This document shows, in pieces, positions 16,484-23,446 of a DNA stretch of 36,476 bases. A program made the translations under genes and the position numbers. The first letter of the stretch is position 1, and each line of letters begins with the position of its first letter. Under the pieces are notes generated by a model that had not been told where the DNA came from, ran no database searches, and saw nothing but the letters and a program-made list of their open reading frames with translations. The stretch comes from JBDTME01 sp964583795. Its GTDB lineage: Bacteria > Patescibacteriota > Microgenomatia > UBA1400 > PJMF01. The stretch spans positions 1 through 36,476 of the forward strand of contig CAZOWX010000018.1 in the NCBI GenBank assembly GCA_964583795.1. Reading direction: 5' to 3'.

Positions 16484-16520
16484 ATTATATCACAAAAGGC
16501 ACAATAATACAAGCTATAGG
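16484..16520 (-). promoter_or_regulatory. promoter P2 of the structured-leader family
   Basis: Minus strand: CCTATAGC, then TTGTAT (16512-16507), 17-nt spacer, perfect TATAAT (16489-16484). It is nearly identical to P1 over the whole stretch, including the upstream CTATAGC box directly touching the -35 box. Confidence 0.8.
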
Positions 16521-16680
16521 TTGATTTGGTTGTCAGAGGTTAGTTGTCGGTTGTCAGTTATCTGTTGTCGGTTGTCCCCACTACGATTAGGCTTCGTGGG
16601 GCACAGCAGTGGTTGGTTATCGGTTATGAGTGGGGGGGAAACGGGGAGTTCAACAGAGTTTGTAATCCGAGTGTTTGTTT
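16521..16680. repeat. TTGTCGG-type tandem tract plus small palindrome
   Basis: No gene is seen. 16530-16576 is a run of GTTGTCAG/GTTGTCGG/GTTATC units. The element at 16574-16604 (CCCCAC/GTGGGG arms around TACGATTAGGCTTC) is an inverted-orientation relative of 20986-21015 upstream of the mreB-like gene. Confidence 0.65.
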
Positions 16681-16714
16681 GACCTGGAGCTTGGTAAAGA
16701 AGTGTTTTTTTCCA

Positions 16715-16768
16715 GGTAAAAAATAAAAAAAACGGGCGAGCTTCGGATCCTGTCCGAAGGCTCGCCCG
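16715..16768 (-). terminator. Rho-independent terminator after gene 3
   Basis: A 15-bp stem with one bulge, CGGGCGAGC-TTCGGA, at 16733-16747 paired with 16753-16768, followed on the minus strand by a long U-tract (T8 ATTTTTT). A second stem, ACCTGGA/TCCAGGT (16682-16688 with 16711-16717), lies just beyond. This is the clearest terminator of the window and ends the transcript of the gene at 16829. Confidence 0.9.
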
Positions 16769-16828
16769 CTGTCCAGCCTATTCAATTGTGTCCCCACCCG
16801 TTACCGGGAACGGGTGGAGAGGTAGCGC

Positions 16829-17035
16829 TCACTCCGGCGACGTGACCGCCGGGGTGATTTCAGGCGGCGGCGTGGCCGCCTGAAAGTGTGGTGGCGACAT
16901 GGTGAATGTCGCCGCCGGCTGCTTGGCCGGGGTAAAACTAACCCCGGCCAGGAAAAACACCATACTCCCGATCGCGATAACCGCGATCAGGAGACTCAGG
17001 GCCACCAGGGTGACCCAAAACCGATTTTGGCTCAT
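16829..17035 (-). CDS. small membrane protein, G+C-rich gene 3
   Basis: A 68-residue protein with GGAGG 5 nt before its ATG. Residues about 7-32 form one membrane segment (FWVTLVALSLLIAVIAIGSMVFFLAGV); the rest is a Pro/Ala/Thr-rich outer tail (PPHFQAATPPPEITPAVTSPE) with no folded domain. It resembles the anchor and linker of gene 2 without the SH3-like domain, so it may be a minimal or truncated relative. It has its own terminator (16715-16768), a 470-nt structured leader (L3) and promoter P3, making it a self-contained unit. Function unknown. Confidence 0.7.
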   Translation of the reverse strand: MSQNRFWVTLVALSLLIAVIAIGSMVFFLAGVSFTPAKQPAATFTMSPPHFQAATPPPEITPAVTSPE

Positions 17036-17508
17036 GATATCCTCCCCATGAGCTTAATTTCACCGCTGCCATGGGATTATGGCTGCGGCTGACTGCCTGA
17101 GTGTGGAGTCGATCATAATTTCACACCAAGGCAATCAGTCGCAGTAGGAAATAAGATTCCAAAGGTAGCTGTTTGGTCCAATTGAATAGCTTTGTGAACG
17201 TGCACTTTGTCATTTTGACCCTGATGAAAATCGGGGGAGAAGACCTTTTTAGGGGAGTCCTGGTTGTTTCGTTTTGTGAAACTTTTCAAAACGACTCAGT
17301 ACTTTTTTCTGCTGAAACATTTTTATCTCAAGCAGAGAAGTATGGTTTTGACTCAATTTGAGCCAGCCACACGTCTCTAATTGTGATCTTTTATGCAATG
17401 CCTAAAGCCACTTTAAAGTGACTATAAGCTCTATTTGTTAACGGTGTCTTTTTACTTATAAAAATGTGTTTTCACTTGATCTGTCACTATTTTTAACTCT
17501 CTAAAGAG
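17036..17508 (-). ncRNA. long structured leader L3
   Basis: About 470 nt between promoter P3 and gene 3. Stems: CACTTTAAAGTG palindrome; TCTGCT/AGCAGA; CGTTTTG/CAAAACG; and, just before the gene, CTGCGACTGATTGCCT opposite AGGCAGTCAGCCGCAG (17082-17097 with 17128-17143; 14 of 16 positions pair by Watson-Crick). It shares TACTTCTCTGCTTGAG (16 identical bases) and AGCAGAAAA with L2, and its last stem is the counterpart of the GACTGACCG stem of L2. It lacks the GTCCYGC hairpin domain and looks like a reduced copy. Confidence 0.55.
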
Positions 17509-17514
17509 GTGTTT

Positions 17515-17562
17515 ATTGTACCACTAAAAGACTCATAATACAAGTATTAACTGAGCTATGGG
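17515..17562 (-). promoter_or_regulatory. promoter P3 of the structured-leader family
   Basis: Minus strand: TTGTAT (17543-17538), 17-nt spacer, TACAAT (17520-17515). The spacer keeps the TAT.....CTTTT.GTG pattern of P1 and P2. The upstream box is CCCATAGC and lies 11 nt from the -35 box instead of touching it. Confidence 0.65.
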
Positions 17563-17676
17563 ATACGTTTTCCACCTCAAGATCGTGCGAATTGTATATC
17601 GTGAGCTGTCGAAATTGTCTTGGGACGACTTAAAAAGTTACCAAAAAAGAGGTGATTTAAAGTGGAAAGTTGGGTT

Positions 17677-18075
17677 TTAGGCTCTGATCTTCGAGTACCC
17701 GTAGCTCACACTCGAGACGACGAACACTGCAAAGATGGCAAACATGATGTTTTCAGCGATCCCAGAGTTCACCACTTCGTGGGCTGGTTTGCCGGAAGGA
17801 CTTGAGACGCGCTCGATCACCACCGTTTTACAGGTCTGTTGACCGTAGGAACCAGTAGTACACTCGATGCGAGTTTCTGGAGCCAAGGTGGGGGTAGCGG
17901 TAGGCTTGGGTGTTGGTGTCTTGGTTGGGGTGAGGGTAGGAGTGGGAGTTTTGGTAGGTGTCACTGCAGGACCGTCAGCCAAAGCTGGGCTCACGACCAC
18001 CAAGAGTGCTGCGGCACTGATGCCGATAGCAATAGCGGTTTTTTGGATGTGACTGATCATAGATTGTGTGCTCAA
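17677..18075 (-). CDS. exported/membrane protein with Thr-Pro repeat linker
   Basis: A 132-residue protein. Residues about 10-33 are a signal peptide ending ALADG. Residues about 36-66 are TPTKTPTPTLTPTKTPTPK-type repeats, a probable extended wall-spanning linker. A short domain with two cysteines (IECTTGSYGQQTCKTVVIE) follows, then a C-terminal membrane segment (NIMFAIFAVFVVSSVSYGY) with the basic tail SKIRA. That end layout (linker, short domain, hydrophobic segment, basic tail) resembles surface anchoring signals, but no LPXTG-like motif is seen. It is fourth in the leftward block and has its own promoter (P4) with a short leader. Confidence 0.75.
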   Translation of the reverse strand: MSTQSMISHIQKTAIAIGISAAALLVVVSPALADGPAVTPTKTPTPTLTPTKTPTPKPTATPTLAPETRIECTTGSYGQQTCKTVVIERVSSPSGKPAHEVVNSGIAENIMFAIFAVFVVSSVSYGYSKIRA

Positions 18076-18095
18076 TTTTATATTTGCGCCTACTT

Positions 18096-18181
18096 ACCGA
18101 TCTTTTTTGATTGATAAAATGAGGCGCTCAATTGATCGGTGCATTTTACCATAGAGTCTACCCAATGTCAACGGCTATAGG
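18096..18181 (-). promoter_or_regulatory. promoter P4 with start-site hairpin
   Basis: Minus strand: CCTATAGC box, then TTGACA (18171-18166), 17-nt spacer, TAAAAT (18148-18143). The box links it to P1-P3. ACCGATC/GATCGGT (18096-18102 with 18134-18140) would form a hairpin at the very 5' end of the message or serve as an operator; the leader is only about 60 nt, unlike L1-L3. Confidence 0.75.
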
Positions 18182-18327
18182 ATAGTAAAAGGTTGTTGGG
18201 TGGTTGGGTTGTTGAGTTGTTGTGAGGGGGGTATCTATGAATTTGGGGCAGTACTGCTCAGTAGGTTATTAATTGCCATGAATGGTTTCACTTTCTTGTC
18301 AGAATTTGAGTGTAGCATCTAGGGAAT

Positions 18328-18693
18328 ATGGCAAAAATTACGTCGCTTGAGGACTTTGAGTTGTACCAAATAGCTATCAAGCTAACCTCCTGGGTTTTCG
18401 AGATCTGTCGAGATCAAGAGCTAAAGAGTGAGTTTGAATTACAAAACCAGGCGAAAAGAGCTGCAATTTCAGTAGCATCAAACCTGGCAGAGGGTTTTGG
18501 GAGGCGTACCAAGAAAGACTTTGCCCAATTCTTATCGATTGCCCTGGGTTCAGCCAATGAGATCCAGGCACAGTTGACCATTATTAGCCTGGTTGCTCCC
18601 AAGTTAGCAATTCAGGCAAAAAAACTACAGACTCAGTACTCCTGTTTAGGAAAGCGACTTTATCTCTTAAGAAAAGGAATCTTGGGAAAGTAG
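18328..18693 (+). CDS. four-helix bundle protein, S23/IVP family
   Basis: A 121-residue helical protein of the 23S rRNA intervening-sequence (S23, TIGR02436-type) family, recognised by the starts FELYQIAIKLTSWVFEICRD, by QAKRAAISVASNLAEGFGRRTKKDF, and by LGSANEIQAQL. The length is normal for the family. Some members are encoded inside 23S rRNA insertions; most, like this one, stand alone, and the biochemical role is unclear. The fold is a four-helix bundle that forms pentamers in solved structures. A weak AGGGAA precedes the ATG. There is no rRNA nearby, so this copy is not part of an rRNA insertion. Confidence 0.9.
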   Translation: MAKITSLEDFELYQIAIKLTSWVFEICRDQELKSEFELQNQAKRAAISVASNLAEGFGRRTKKDFAQFLSIALGSANEIQAQLTIISLVAPKLAIQAKKLQTQYSCLGKRLYLLRKGILGK

Positions 18694-18779
18694 TGCTCTT
18701 GACTCAACAACCAACAACCCAACAACACAACTACTTAACAACTCTTCGCGTGCAGGGCTACTTAAACTGTCTCCACTCC

Positions 18780-20126
18780 TTACTTTAACCCTATTGCATA
18801 AAGGTTCACCGGACTCGCTGCTGGCTGATTAAACGAGGTCAAAATCAGCAGTTTGTTCCCATTTGACCAAGGGTACACAAACGAGGGGACGAACGGTCCA
18901 GAGTAGACGGTGGTCTCGTTAGTACCGTCATACTCCATGATAGCGACGTGATCAGGGTGGATGTGTATCAAGTGCTTTGAGTCCGGGTACCACTGGAAAC
19001 TGCCCGAGAACAATCCCGAGTGATACACTCGGAAGTTAGCTGCTGTCTGGGCGCTGTCAGTGGCTTGTAATCGGCGAAATGCCTGAGGAGTGGCCTCAAG
19101 TGAGAGTGGGTCTTGATACAGATCAGTCGCCAACAGCTGCTTGCGCACTGGGGGGAGTACCTCAAGTCTGGTGATCAGAAAATTCTTATCTTCTTTGCGG
19201 TCATACACATACACGCTTCCAGGCTGGAGAATGCGCTCTTCAGGCTGGGAGTTGGTGGCTGGTGGTGGGGGGACCAACCCAGGACCAATCTGGGCGGAGG
19301 CGGTGGCGGTGTATAAAATTTTCTCCTGGTCCGGTGAAAAATAGACATTAGATGCGCCTTGAGTAGCAATTTGAATAATTTCATCTGGAAATTTGGCCAA
19401 AACTTGCCGCTCTTTGAGATACATTTCAGCTTCCCAACTCGAGTAGATTGACTTGGTTTTCAAACTGGCATCACTCATAGTATCGAGGTTATTGAGTTTG
19501 GAAATATCCAACAGCAAGTTGGTGTTGCCATTGCTGACCATGAGTTCATAGCTGTCAGGGGACCAGATCAGGCTGGCCCGGCTTAAATCCATATGTTTGG
19601 TGTTGGTCGAGATCTGTTTGGCCCCACGCTGGAGGGAAAGTGGACCGGTGTCGCTCAAGTCTACCAGATAAAGCCCGTTTTTGGCCTCAGCAGAAGCGCT
19701 AGCCGTGAAGTAGACCAGTTTTTGGCCATCAGGAGATGGTACGACGTTTTGTACTCCAGTGACCGTGATCGGGCTCAAAGAAGGCACCGAAGGAAACAGC
19801 AGAGCGTCAGTTTGAGTAACGAGTTCTTTTTCGATTGTTAAATTCTTTTGCCAGGAAATATATCCGTCTTTGCGGATCTGAACTTGGTACTCACCCGGAT
19901 CGAGGTTGAGCTTGTCATCAGTCGCCGTGGTTAATTTGCCATTGATAAACACTTGGGCGGCTGTCGGGAATGAGTTGGCGTCAAGAAGGCCCGTCTCGCG
20001 CACGCTGCCGTCACTGGTAGGGCGAGCCCCTTTGGCAAAGCGAATGGCGATCAGCGTCCCGACGATAATCACACTGGCAGACAGAAAAGTAAACACTACC
20101 TTATGATTCATTCGCCGCTTTTTCAT
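18780..20126 (-). CDS. membrane-anchored PEGA-domain/beta-propeller protein
   Basis: A 448-residue protein from the ATG at 20126; an open frame extends 60 codons upstream but through repeat DNA and the promoter. Residues about 8-30 are a membrane anchor. Residues about 48-95 are a PEGA domain (AAQVFINGKLTTATDDKLNLDPGEYQVQIRKDGY), a small sandwich common in envelope proteins. Residues about 105-448 carry WD40/TolB-like blade motifs (SPDGQKLVYFTAS, WSPDSYELMVS, FSPDQEKILYTA, YPDSKHLIHI), so a propeller. It probably binds peptides or glycans outside the cell; the partner is unknown. The message appears leaderless: TATAAT ends 6 nt before the ATG. Confidence 0.85.
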   Translation of the reverse strand: MKKRRMNHKVVFTFLSASVIIVGTLIAIRFAKGARPTSDGSVRETGLLDANSFPTAAQVFINGKLTTATDDKLNLDPGEYQVQIRKDGYISWQKNLTIEKELVTQTDALLFPSVPSLSPITVTGVQNVVPSPDGQKLVYFTASASAEAKNGLYLVDLSDTGPLSLQRGAKQISTNTKHMDLSRASLIWSPDSYELMVSNGNTNLLLDISKLNNLDTMSDASLKTKSIYSSWEAEMYLKERQVLAKFPDEIIQIATQGASNVYFSPDQEKILYTATASAQIGPGLVPPPPATNSQPEERILQPGSVYVYDRKEDKNFLITRLEVLPPVRKQLLATDLYQDPLSLEATPQAFRRLQATDSAQTAANFRVYHSGLFSGSFQWYPDSKHLIHIHPDHVAIMEYDGTNETTVYSGPFVPSFVYPWSNGNKLLILTSFNQPAASPVNLYAIGLK

Positions 20127-20132
20127 GAAAGT

Positions 20133-20162
20133 ATTATACCGCGTTTGGTTGTTAGTTGTCAG
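20133..20162 (-). promoter_or_regulatory. leaderless promoter made partly of repeat DNA
   Basis: Minus strand: CTGACA (20162-20157), 18-nt spacer, perfect TATAAT (20138-20133), then 6 nt to the ATG at 20126. The -35 box lies inside an AACTGACAACTAACAACC low-complexity tract of the type found all over the window. Confidence 0.65.
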
Positions 20163-20179
20163 TTGTTGGTTGTACGGGG

Positions 20180-20357
20180 AGTCTATAGTCTTTATATGGA
20201 GAGAATATAAATATTCGAATACAAGAAACGCTTGACATTCTCTACGGAAAACAGCGAAGAGAGTACATCTTTTAGTGAATAAATGCGAATCGTAAGCAAA
20301 CAACATAAAAAGTTGTCATCCCGTCCTCCCAAGGCGGATCGGGATCTAAAGTCAGAT
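20180..20357 (+). repeat. composite repeat, full copy
   Basis: A unit running from AGTCTATAGTCTTTA through GAATATAAATATTCGA, GAAACGCTTG, TGAATAAATGCGAATCGTAAGC and a GTCATCC palindrome to GGGATCTAAAGTCAGA. The same order of blocks recurs at 36328-36476. Confidence 0.8.
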
Positions 20358-20870
20358 TTATTATTCAAAAGCTTGGCAAAAAAATTCCGTATGTGTAAAA
20401 AAATGTAAATCGAAAGCAAAAACGTTTGTCATTTTTCCCGAAAAACATTGAAAAGGATCTATGCCCTTTTAATAAACAAATGCGAATCGTAAGCAAAAGA
20501 AACTAAAAAGTCGTCATCCTGAATTTATTTCAGGATCTGTGATCAGGTGTTGTTTTTTTAGCTAAAGATTTTGTAAAAAACAAAAAAAATATGCGTTACA
20601 AAATTTTTAAGAATAATTCAAATTTTGATTACTCAGACTACAGATCCTGAAATAAAGGTATTGTTCGTTTCAATCTGGCTCCTGACGGTCGCCAGAATTT
20701 TACGAACTGACTTGCTCGATTATAGAGTCTATCTCGCGAGTCAAGGATGACGGGCGTTTTTTCGGAAAAAGAGTCTGATGAATAACGAACTTTCTCTTGC
20801 TTTTTCCATATTTGATTTTTAATTATTCTTTTCAACAACCCAACTACCCAACAACGCAACAACTTTTCTA
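20358..20870. repeat. intergenic repeat island
   Basis: No gene is seen in 20127-21048. Besides the composite repeat there are a further AAATGCGAATCGTAAGC + GTCATCC copy at 20471-20545 (arms CCTGAAATT/AATTTATTTCAGG type), an opposite-orientation GTCATCC copy with ends at 20642 and 20747 (TCAAGGATGACGGGCG), and a CAAC-rich tract near 20833-20865. A possible -10 box TATACT lies at 20898-20903, and a CCAGAA/TTCTGG hairpin at 20949-20966. Confidence 0.7.
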
Positions 20871-20985
20871 TTGACTCCTGTCTTTTCCTTCATGCGCTAT
20901 ACTATCACTGACTCATAACCAACCCATCAAACTTTTTTTGCCATGGGGCCAGAAAAGTTATTCTGGTAAACAATTAACAACTGCG

Positions 20986-21015
20986 GTGCCTCGCGAAGCC
21001 ATAGCGTAGTGGGGA
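20986..21015 (+). repeat. small palindromic repeat upstream of mreB-like gene
   Basis: GTGCCTCGCGAAGCCATAGCGTAGTGGGGA corresponds, on the opposite strand, to the element at 16574-16604, with several changes. Shown here only by its ends (GTGCCTC...GTAGTGGGGA) for comparison. Confidence 0.65.
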
Positions 21016-21048
21016 TAACCAACAACTGACAACCAACAACAGGAAATC

Positions 21049-22101
21049 ATGCTTCGTTTCATCACTCCACACCTCCATCGCTTCCGGCGCCTCTTTGATG
21101 CCAAGTTGGGGTTGGATTTGGGGACGATGAATCTACGTGTATACAAAGAGGGTGGAGTGATTCATAGCTTTACTCACACTTTGGCCATCGATCGCAACCA
21201 GCGGAAAGTCGTAGCGTTTGGCCAAGAGGCGCTGGAGATGTTGGGAAAAGTGCCCGATCACATCGAGATTTTGCGCCCCTTTGATCGGGGAGTGATCGCG
21301 CTGTACAGCGTGAGTCGACGGGTGTATCAGTATTTGTTTCACCAATTTTTAGGCAAAGTATTTTTGTTTAAGCCATTAGTCATGGCTAGTGTCGCTTCGG
21401 ATGCGACGGCGATCGAACGCTCTGCAGTGAGCGAGGCGCTGTTCGCGGCAGGAGCACGGCAAGTGTACTTGATTGACTCGCCACTCGCGGCGGCGATTGG
21501 GGCACTGATCCCGGTGGCGCAGTCCAACGGCAACATCGTGGTCGTGATCGGGGCGGGGATGACCGAAATAGCCGTGATTTCTCTGGGGAGTATTGTAGCT
21601 GTCAAAAGTATCCGTGTGGGTGGCGATGATTTTGACCGAATGATTGTCCATGCGATACGAAAGCAGTATGGGGTATTGATGAGTCAAGAAAGTGCCAAGG
21701 CGCTTAAAGAACAGTTTTTGGATTTGCGCCGCAGTGGTTCGAAAAAATTGATTGCGGTCAAAGTCAAAGATCTAGTGAGTGGTCACCCAAAGGAAGTGAG
21801 TATTGAGTCAGAAGTGGTGTTGGCTGCGCTAGAAAAACCACTCAAATCAATTACCGGTGCAATTCAAGAGTTTTTGGAAAATATCCCCGCGCAACTGGCG
21901 AGTGATGTGATTGATAAGGGGATTATTTTAACTGGTGGGGGAGCGAAGTTGTTGGGGTTTGATTTTTGTTTAACACAGGTGATTGGCGTGCCGGTGTCCT
22001 TGAGCGAAGAGCCGGAGCTGTGTGTGATTAAAGGAGTGAAGTTGGCTTTGGAAAATTTGGAGCTGTACCGCCAGTCCTTGGCGTTTGAGGGGATGGGGTG
22101 A
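21049..22101 (+). CDS. MreB-like actin homologue with altered active site
   Basis: A 350-residue protein of the MreB/Mbl family and of normal length. Phosphate-1 motif LGLDLGTMN has Asp23 intact, and the adenosine motif GIILTGGGAKLLG is intact. The phosphate-2 motif, normally close to VVDIGGGTTEVAVISLGG, reads VVVIGAGMTEIAVISLGS: Val166 replaces the conserved Asp, with Ala169 and Met171 in the glycine-rich turn. The usual EEP before the AAAIGA helix is DSP (Asp143-Ser144). These changes suggest weak or absent ATP hydrolysis, so it may be a regulatory or structural paralogue. Classical MreB forms membrane-bound filaments guiding wall synthesis. AGGA 4 nt before the ATG is the ribosome site. 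No mreC or mreD follows. Confidence 0.85.
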   Translation: MLRFITPHLHRFRRLFDAKLGLDLGTMNLRVYKEGGVIHSFTHTLAIDRNQRKVVAFGQEALEMLGKVPDHIEILRPFDRGVIALYSVSRRVYQYLFHQFLGKVFLFKPLVMASVASDATAIERSAVSEALFAAGARQVYLIDSPLAAAIGALIPVAQSNGNIVVVIGAGMTEIAVISLGSIVAVKSIRVGGDDFDRMIVHAIRKQYGVLMSQESAKALKEQFLDLRRSGSKKLIAVKVKDLVSGHPKEVSIESEVVLAALEKPLKSITGAIQEFLENIPAQLASDVIDKGIILTGGGAKLLGFDFCLTQVIGVPVSLSEEPELCVIKGVKLALENLELYRQSLAFEGMG

Positions 22102-22530
22102 GGGGAGTTGATAGTGGACAGTGAAACAGTTAATAGTGGTTAGGCCTTAGTGAATAGGAAATGCAACTCGAAAGTAAAAAACGCTCGTCATCCTTGAACC
22201 CGGCTGAAAGCCGAGTATCGAGGACCTGACTCTGCTGATACATAAAGTAGAGATGATATTTTGAAAGCCATTTAAAACTAAAAAGTCGTCATCCCGTCCT
22301 CCCAAGGCGGATCGGGATCTAAAGTCAGAGTATTCCTTCGAAAGCGTGGAGAAAGAACCCAAACTTATTTGAAAACCAAGAGCTAGTGATCAAAAAAACG
22401 TTCGTCATTCCGGCGAAGGCCGGGATCCATTCTTCTTATCTCAGGTACGATATTTCGAAAGCATAAAATACTCATCATCCTTGAACCTGGCCAACCCAGG
22501 GGGCCAAGTATCGAGGACCTGTCTCAAAAC
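22102..22530. repeat. cluster of GTCATCC-family repeats
   Basis: No gene is seen in 22102-22747. Copies lie at 22185-22234 (CCTTGAACCCGGCTG variant), 22285-22330 (with CCTCCCAAGGCGG centre), 22401-22430 (CGGCGAAGGCCGG centre) and 22472-22525 (CCTTGAACCTGG variant). The first two with their spacer (22183-22294) nearly duplicate 4072-4182. Confidence 0.8.
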
Positions 22531-22687
22531 CTATTTACAGTCAGATCCGCGCTTTTGCAAGGATGACGAGCTTTTTCTAGGCCAGCAGCCTTTACCAGAT
22601 CATGATCAGTTTGGGTTTGAACCAGGCAGCATACCAACTCATCAATTATCGAACTACTCCTTCCTCCCCAAAACTGAGTACATTTTA

Positions 22688-22716
22688 TTGACAAAGACCC
22701 AAAAAAGCGGTAGGAT
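22688..22716 (+). promoter_or_regulatory. promoter of the 79-residue gene
   Basis: Perfect TTGACA at 22688-22693, 17-nt spacer, TAGGAT at 22711-22716. The stretch from TTGACAAAG to GATC is almost the same as at 23388-23415, so the two genes have sister promoters. Confidence 0.75.
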
Positions 22717-22747
22717 CATGGTTTATTATAGTAAGTTGGAGGAACAA

Positions 22748-22987
22748 ATGAGTAAACTTGTCGAAAGCTTTTTACGCATATTTATGCAAACACCACGCTT
22801 TACTGATACAGAAACTGTTGTAGTGGGAACTGACGCATTTTTTACATTAGCTTCACAAAGAGGTGTACAAGTTAGTCGTGACAGTGTTCAAACTGGGATT
22901 AGTGAAAGCTTACATTTGCCACCAAATGAAGTAGAATCATTCTTACGAGAACGGTTAACTCAACTTTTACCTGACGAAAATAATTAA
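22748..22987 (+). CDS. small hypothetical protein
   Basis: A 79-residue protein. The ATG at 22748 is chosen because GGAGG lies 5 nt before it and a promoter ends at 22716; the open frame continues 89 codons upstream but through repeat DNA and the promoter, so that extension is not real. An in-frame ATG at 22718 lies before the expected transcription start. The protein (MSKLVESFLRIFMQTPRFTD...LPPNEVESFLRERLTQLLPDE) is soluble and mixed helix/strand, with no recognised motif. It is followed by a 460-bp gap with no complete gene. The sister promoter suggests co-expression with the gene at 23447. Confidence 0.65.
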   Translation: MSKLVESFLRIFMQTPRFTDTETVVVGTDAFFTLASQRGVQVSRDSVQTGISESLHLPPNEVESFLRERLTQLLPDENN

Positions 22988-23196
22988 GGATGATTGAGTG
23001 GTGTTGGTTATTTTGTGCATTAAGCAGCTTGGTTAGAAATACTGAGAACAGTTATTTGGTGGATTAAGTGTTGTTTTAATATGGCAATCAAGCAGAATAA
23101 TCAGCGTTATTTGCTCAAATACGACAAATGAAAACTTCTGCACATTTTCTTTTTTGCAACGACACTATTAACTGTTCACTGTTTTACTACTCACTG

Positions 23197-23372
23197 CTAA
23201 CCAACTCCACACCCTTCTATCCCTTCAAAACGCTTGGCATTGAGTGTGAGTAGTTGCGCGTGATTGACAATTGCCGTGGCGGCGATGGCAGCGTCAACAA
23301 ATTGGAGTGGTTATTCTATATCACGGGTTAGTTTCCCAGCTAAAACTGTTACCTCATTGGGAGTAGAGAAGA
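23197..23372 (-). pseudogene. remnant of a VapC-like PIN-domain gene
   Basis: Reading the minus strand, TPNEVTVLAGKLTRDIE is followed by an in-frame TAA and then PLQFVDAAIAATAIVNHAQL and LTLNAKRFEGIEG, ending at a TAG at 23199-23197. The second part is the C-terminal third of a PIN domain: the conserved Asp of DAAIAATA and the LTLNAKRF motif are clear. The N-terminal half with the first catalytic Asp is missing, and no antitoxin gene is next to it. It is a dead toxin, unrelated in sequence to the intact PIN protein at 4648 beyond the family motifs. Confidence 0.75.
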
Positions 23373-23387
23373 GCTACCCAGCCTATT

Positions 23388-23415
23388 TTGACAAAGCCAA
23401 AAAAAGCGCTATGAT
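23388..23415 (+). promoter_or_regulatory. promoter of the 212-residue gene
   Basis: TTGACA at 23388-23393, 16-nt spacer, TATGAT at 23410-23415. Sister of the promoter at 22688-22716 (shared TTGACAAAG, CCAAAAAA, GCG and GATC). Confidence 0.75.
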
Positions 23416-23446
23416 CTGTTAATAGTTGCTTTCTGAAAGAGGATAC

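Noticed and set aside
20127..20306. 60-codon extension of the PEGA protein
   Set aside because: It is made of composite-repeat and CAAC-tract sequence and covers the TATAAT that lies 6 nt before the accepted ATG.
22481..22747. N-terminal extension of the 79-residue protein
   Set aside because: It translates a GTCATCC-family repeat and the promoter; the start at 22748 has the proper ribosome site.
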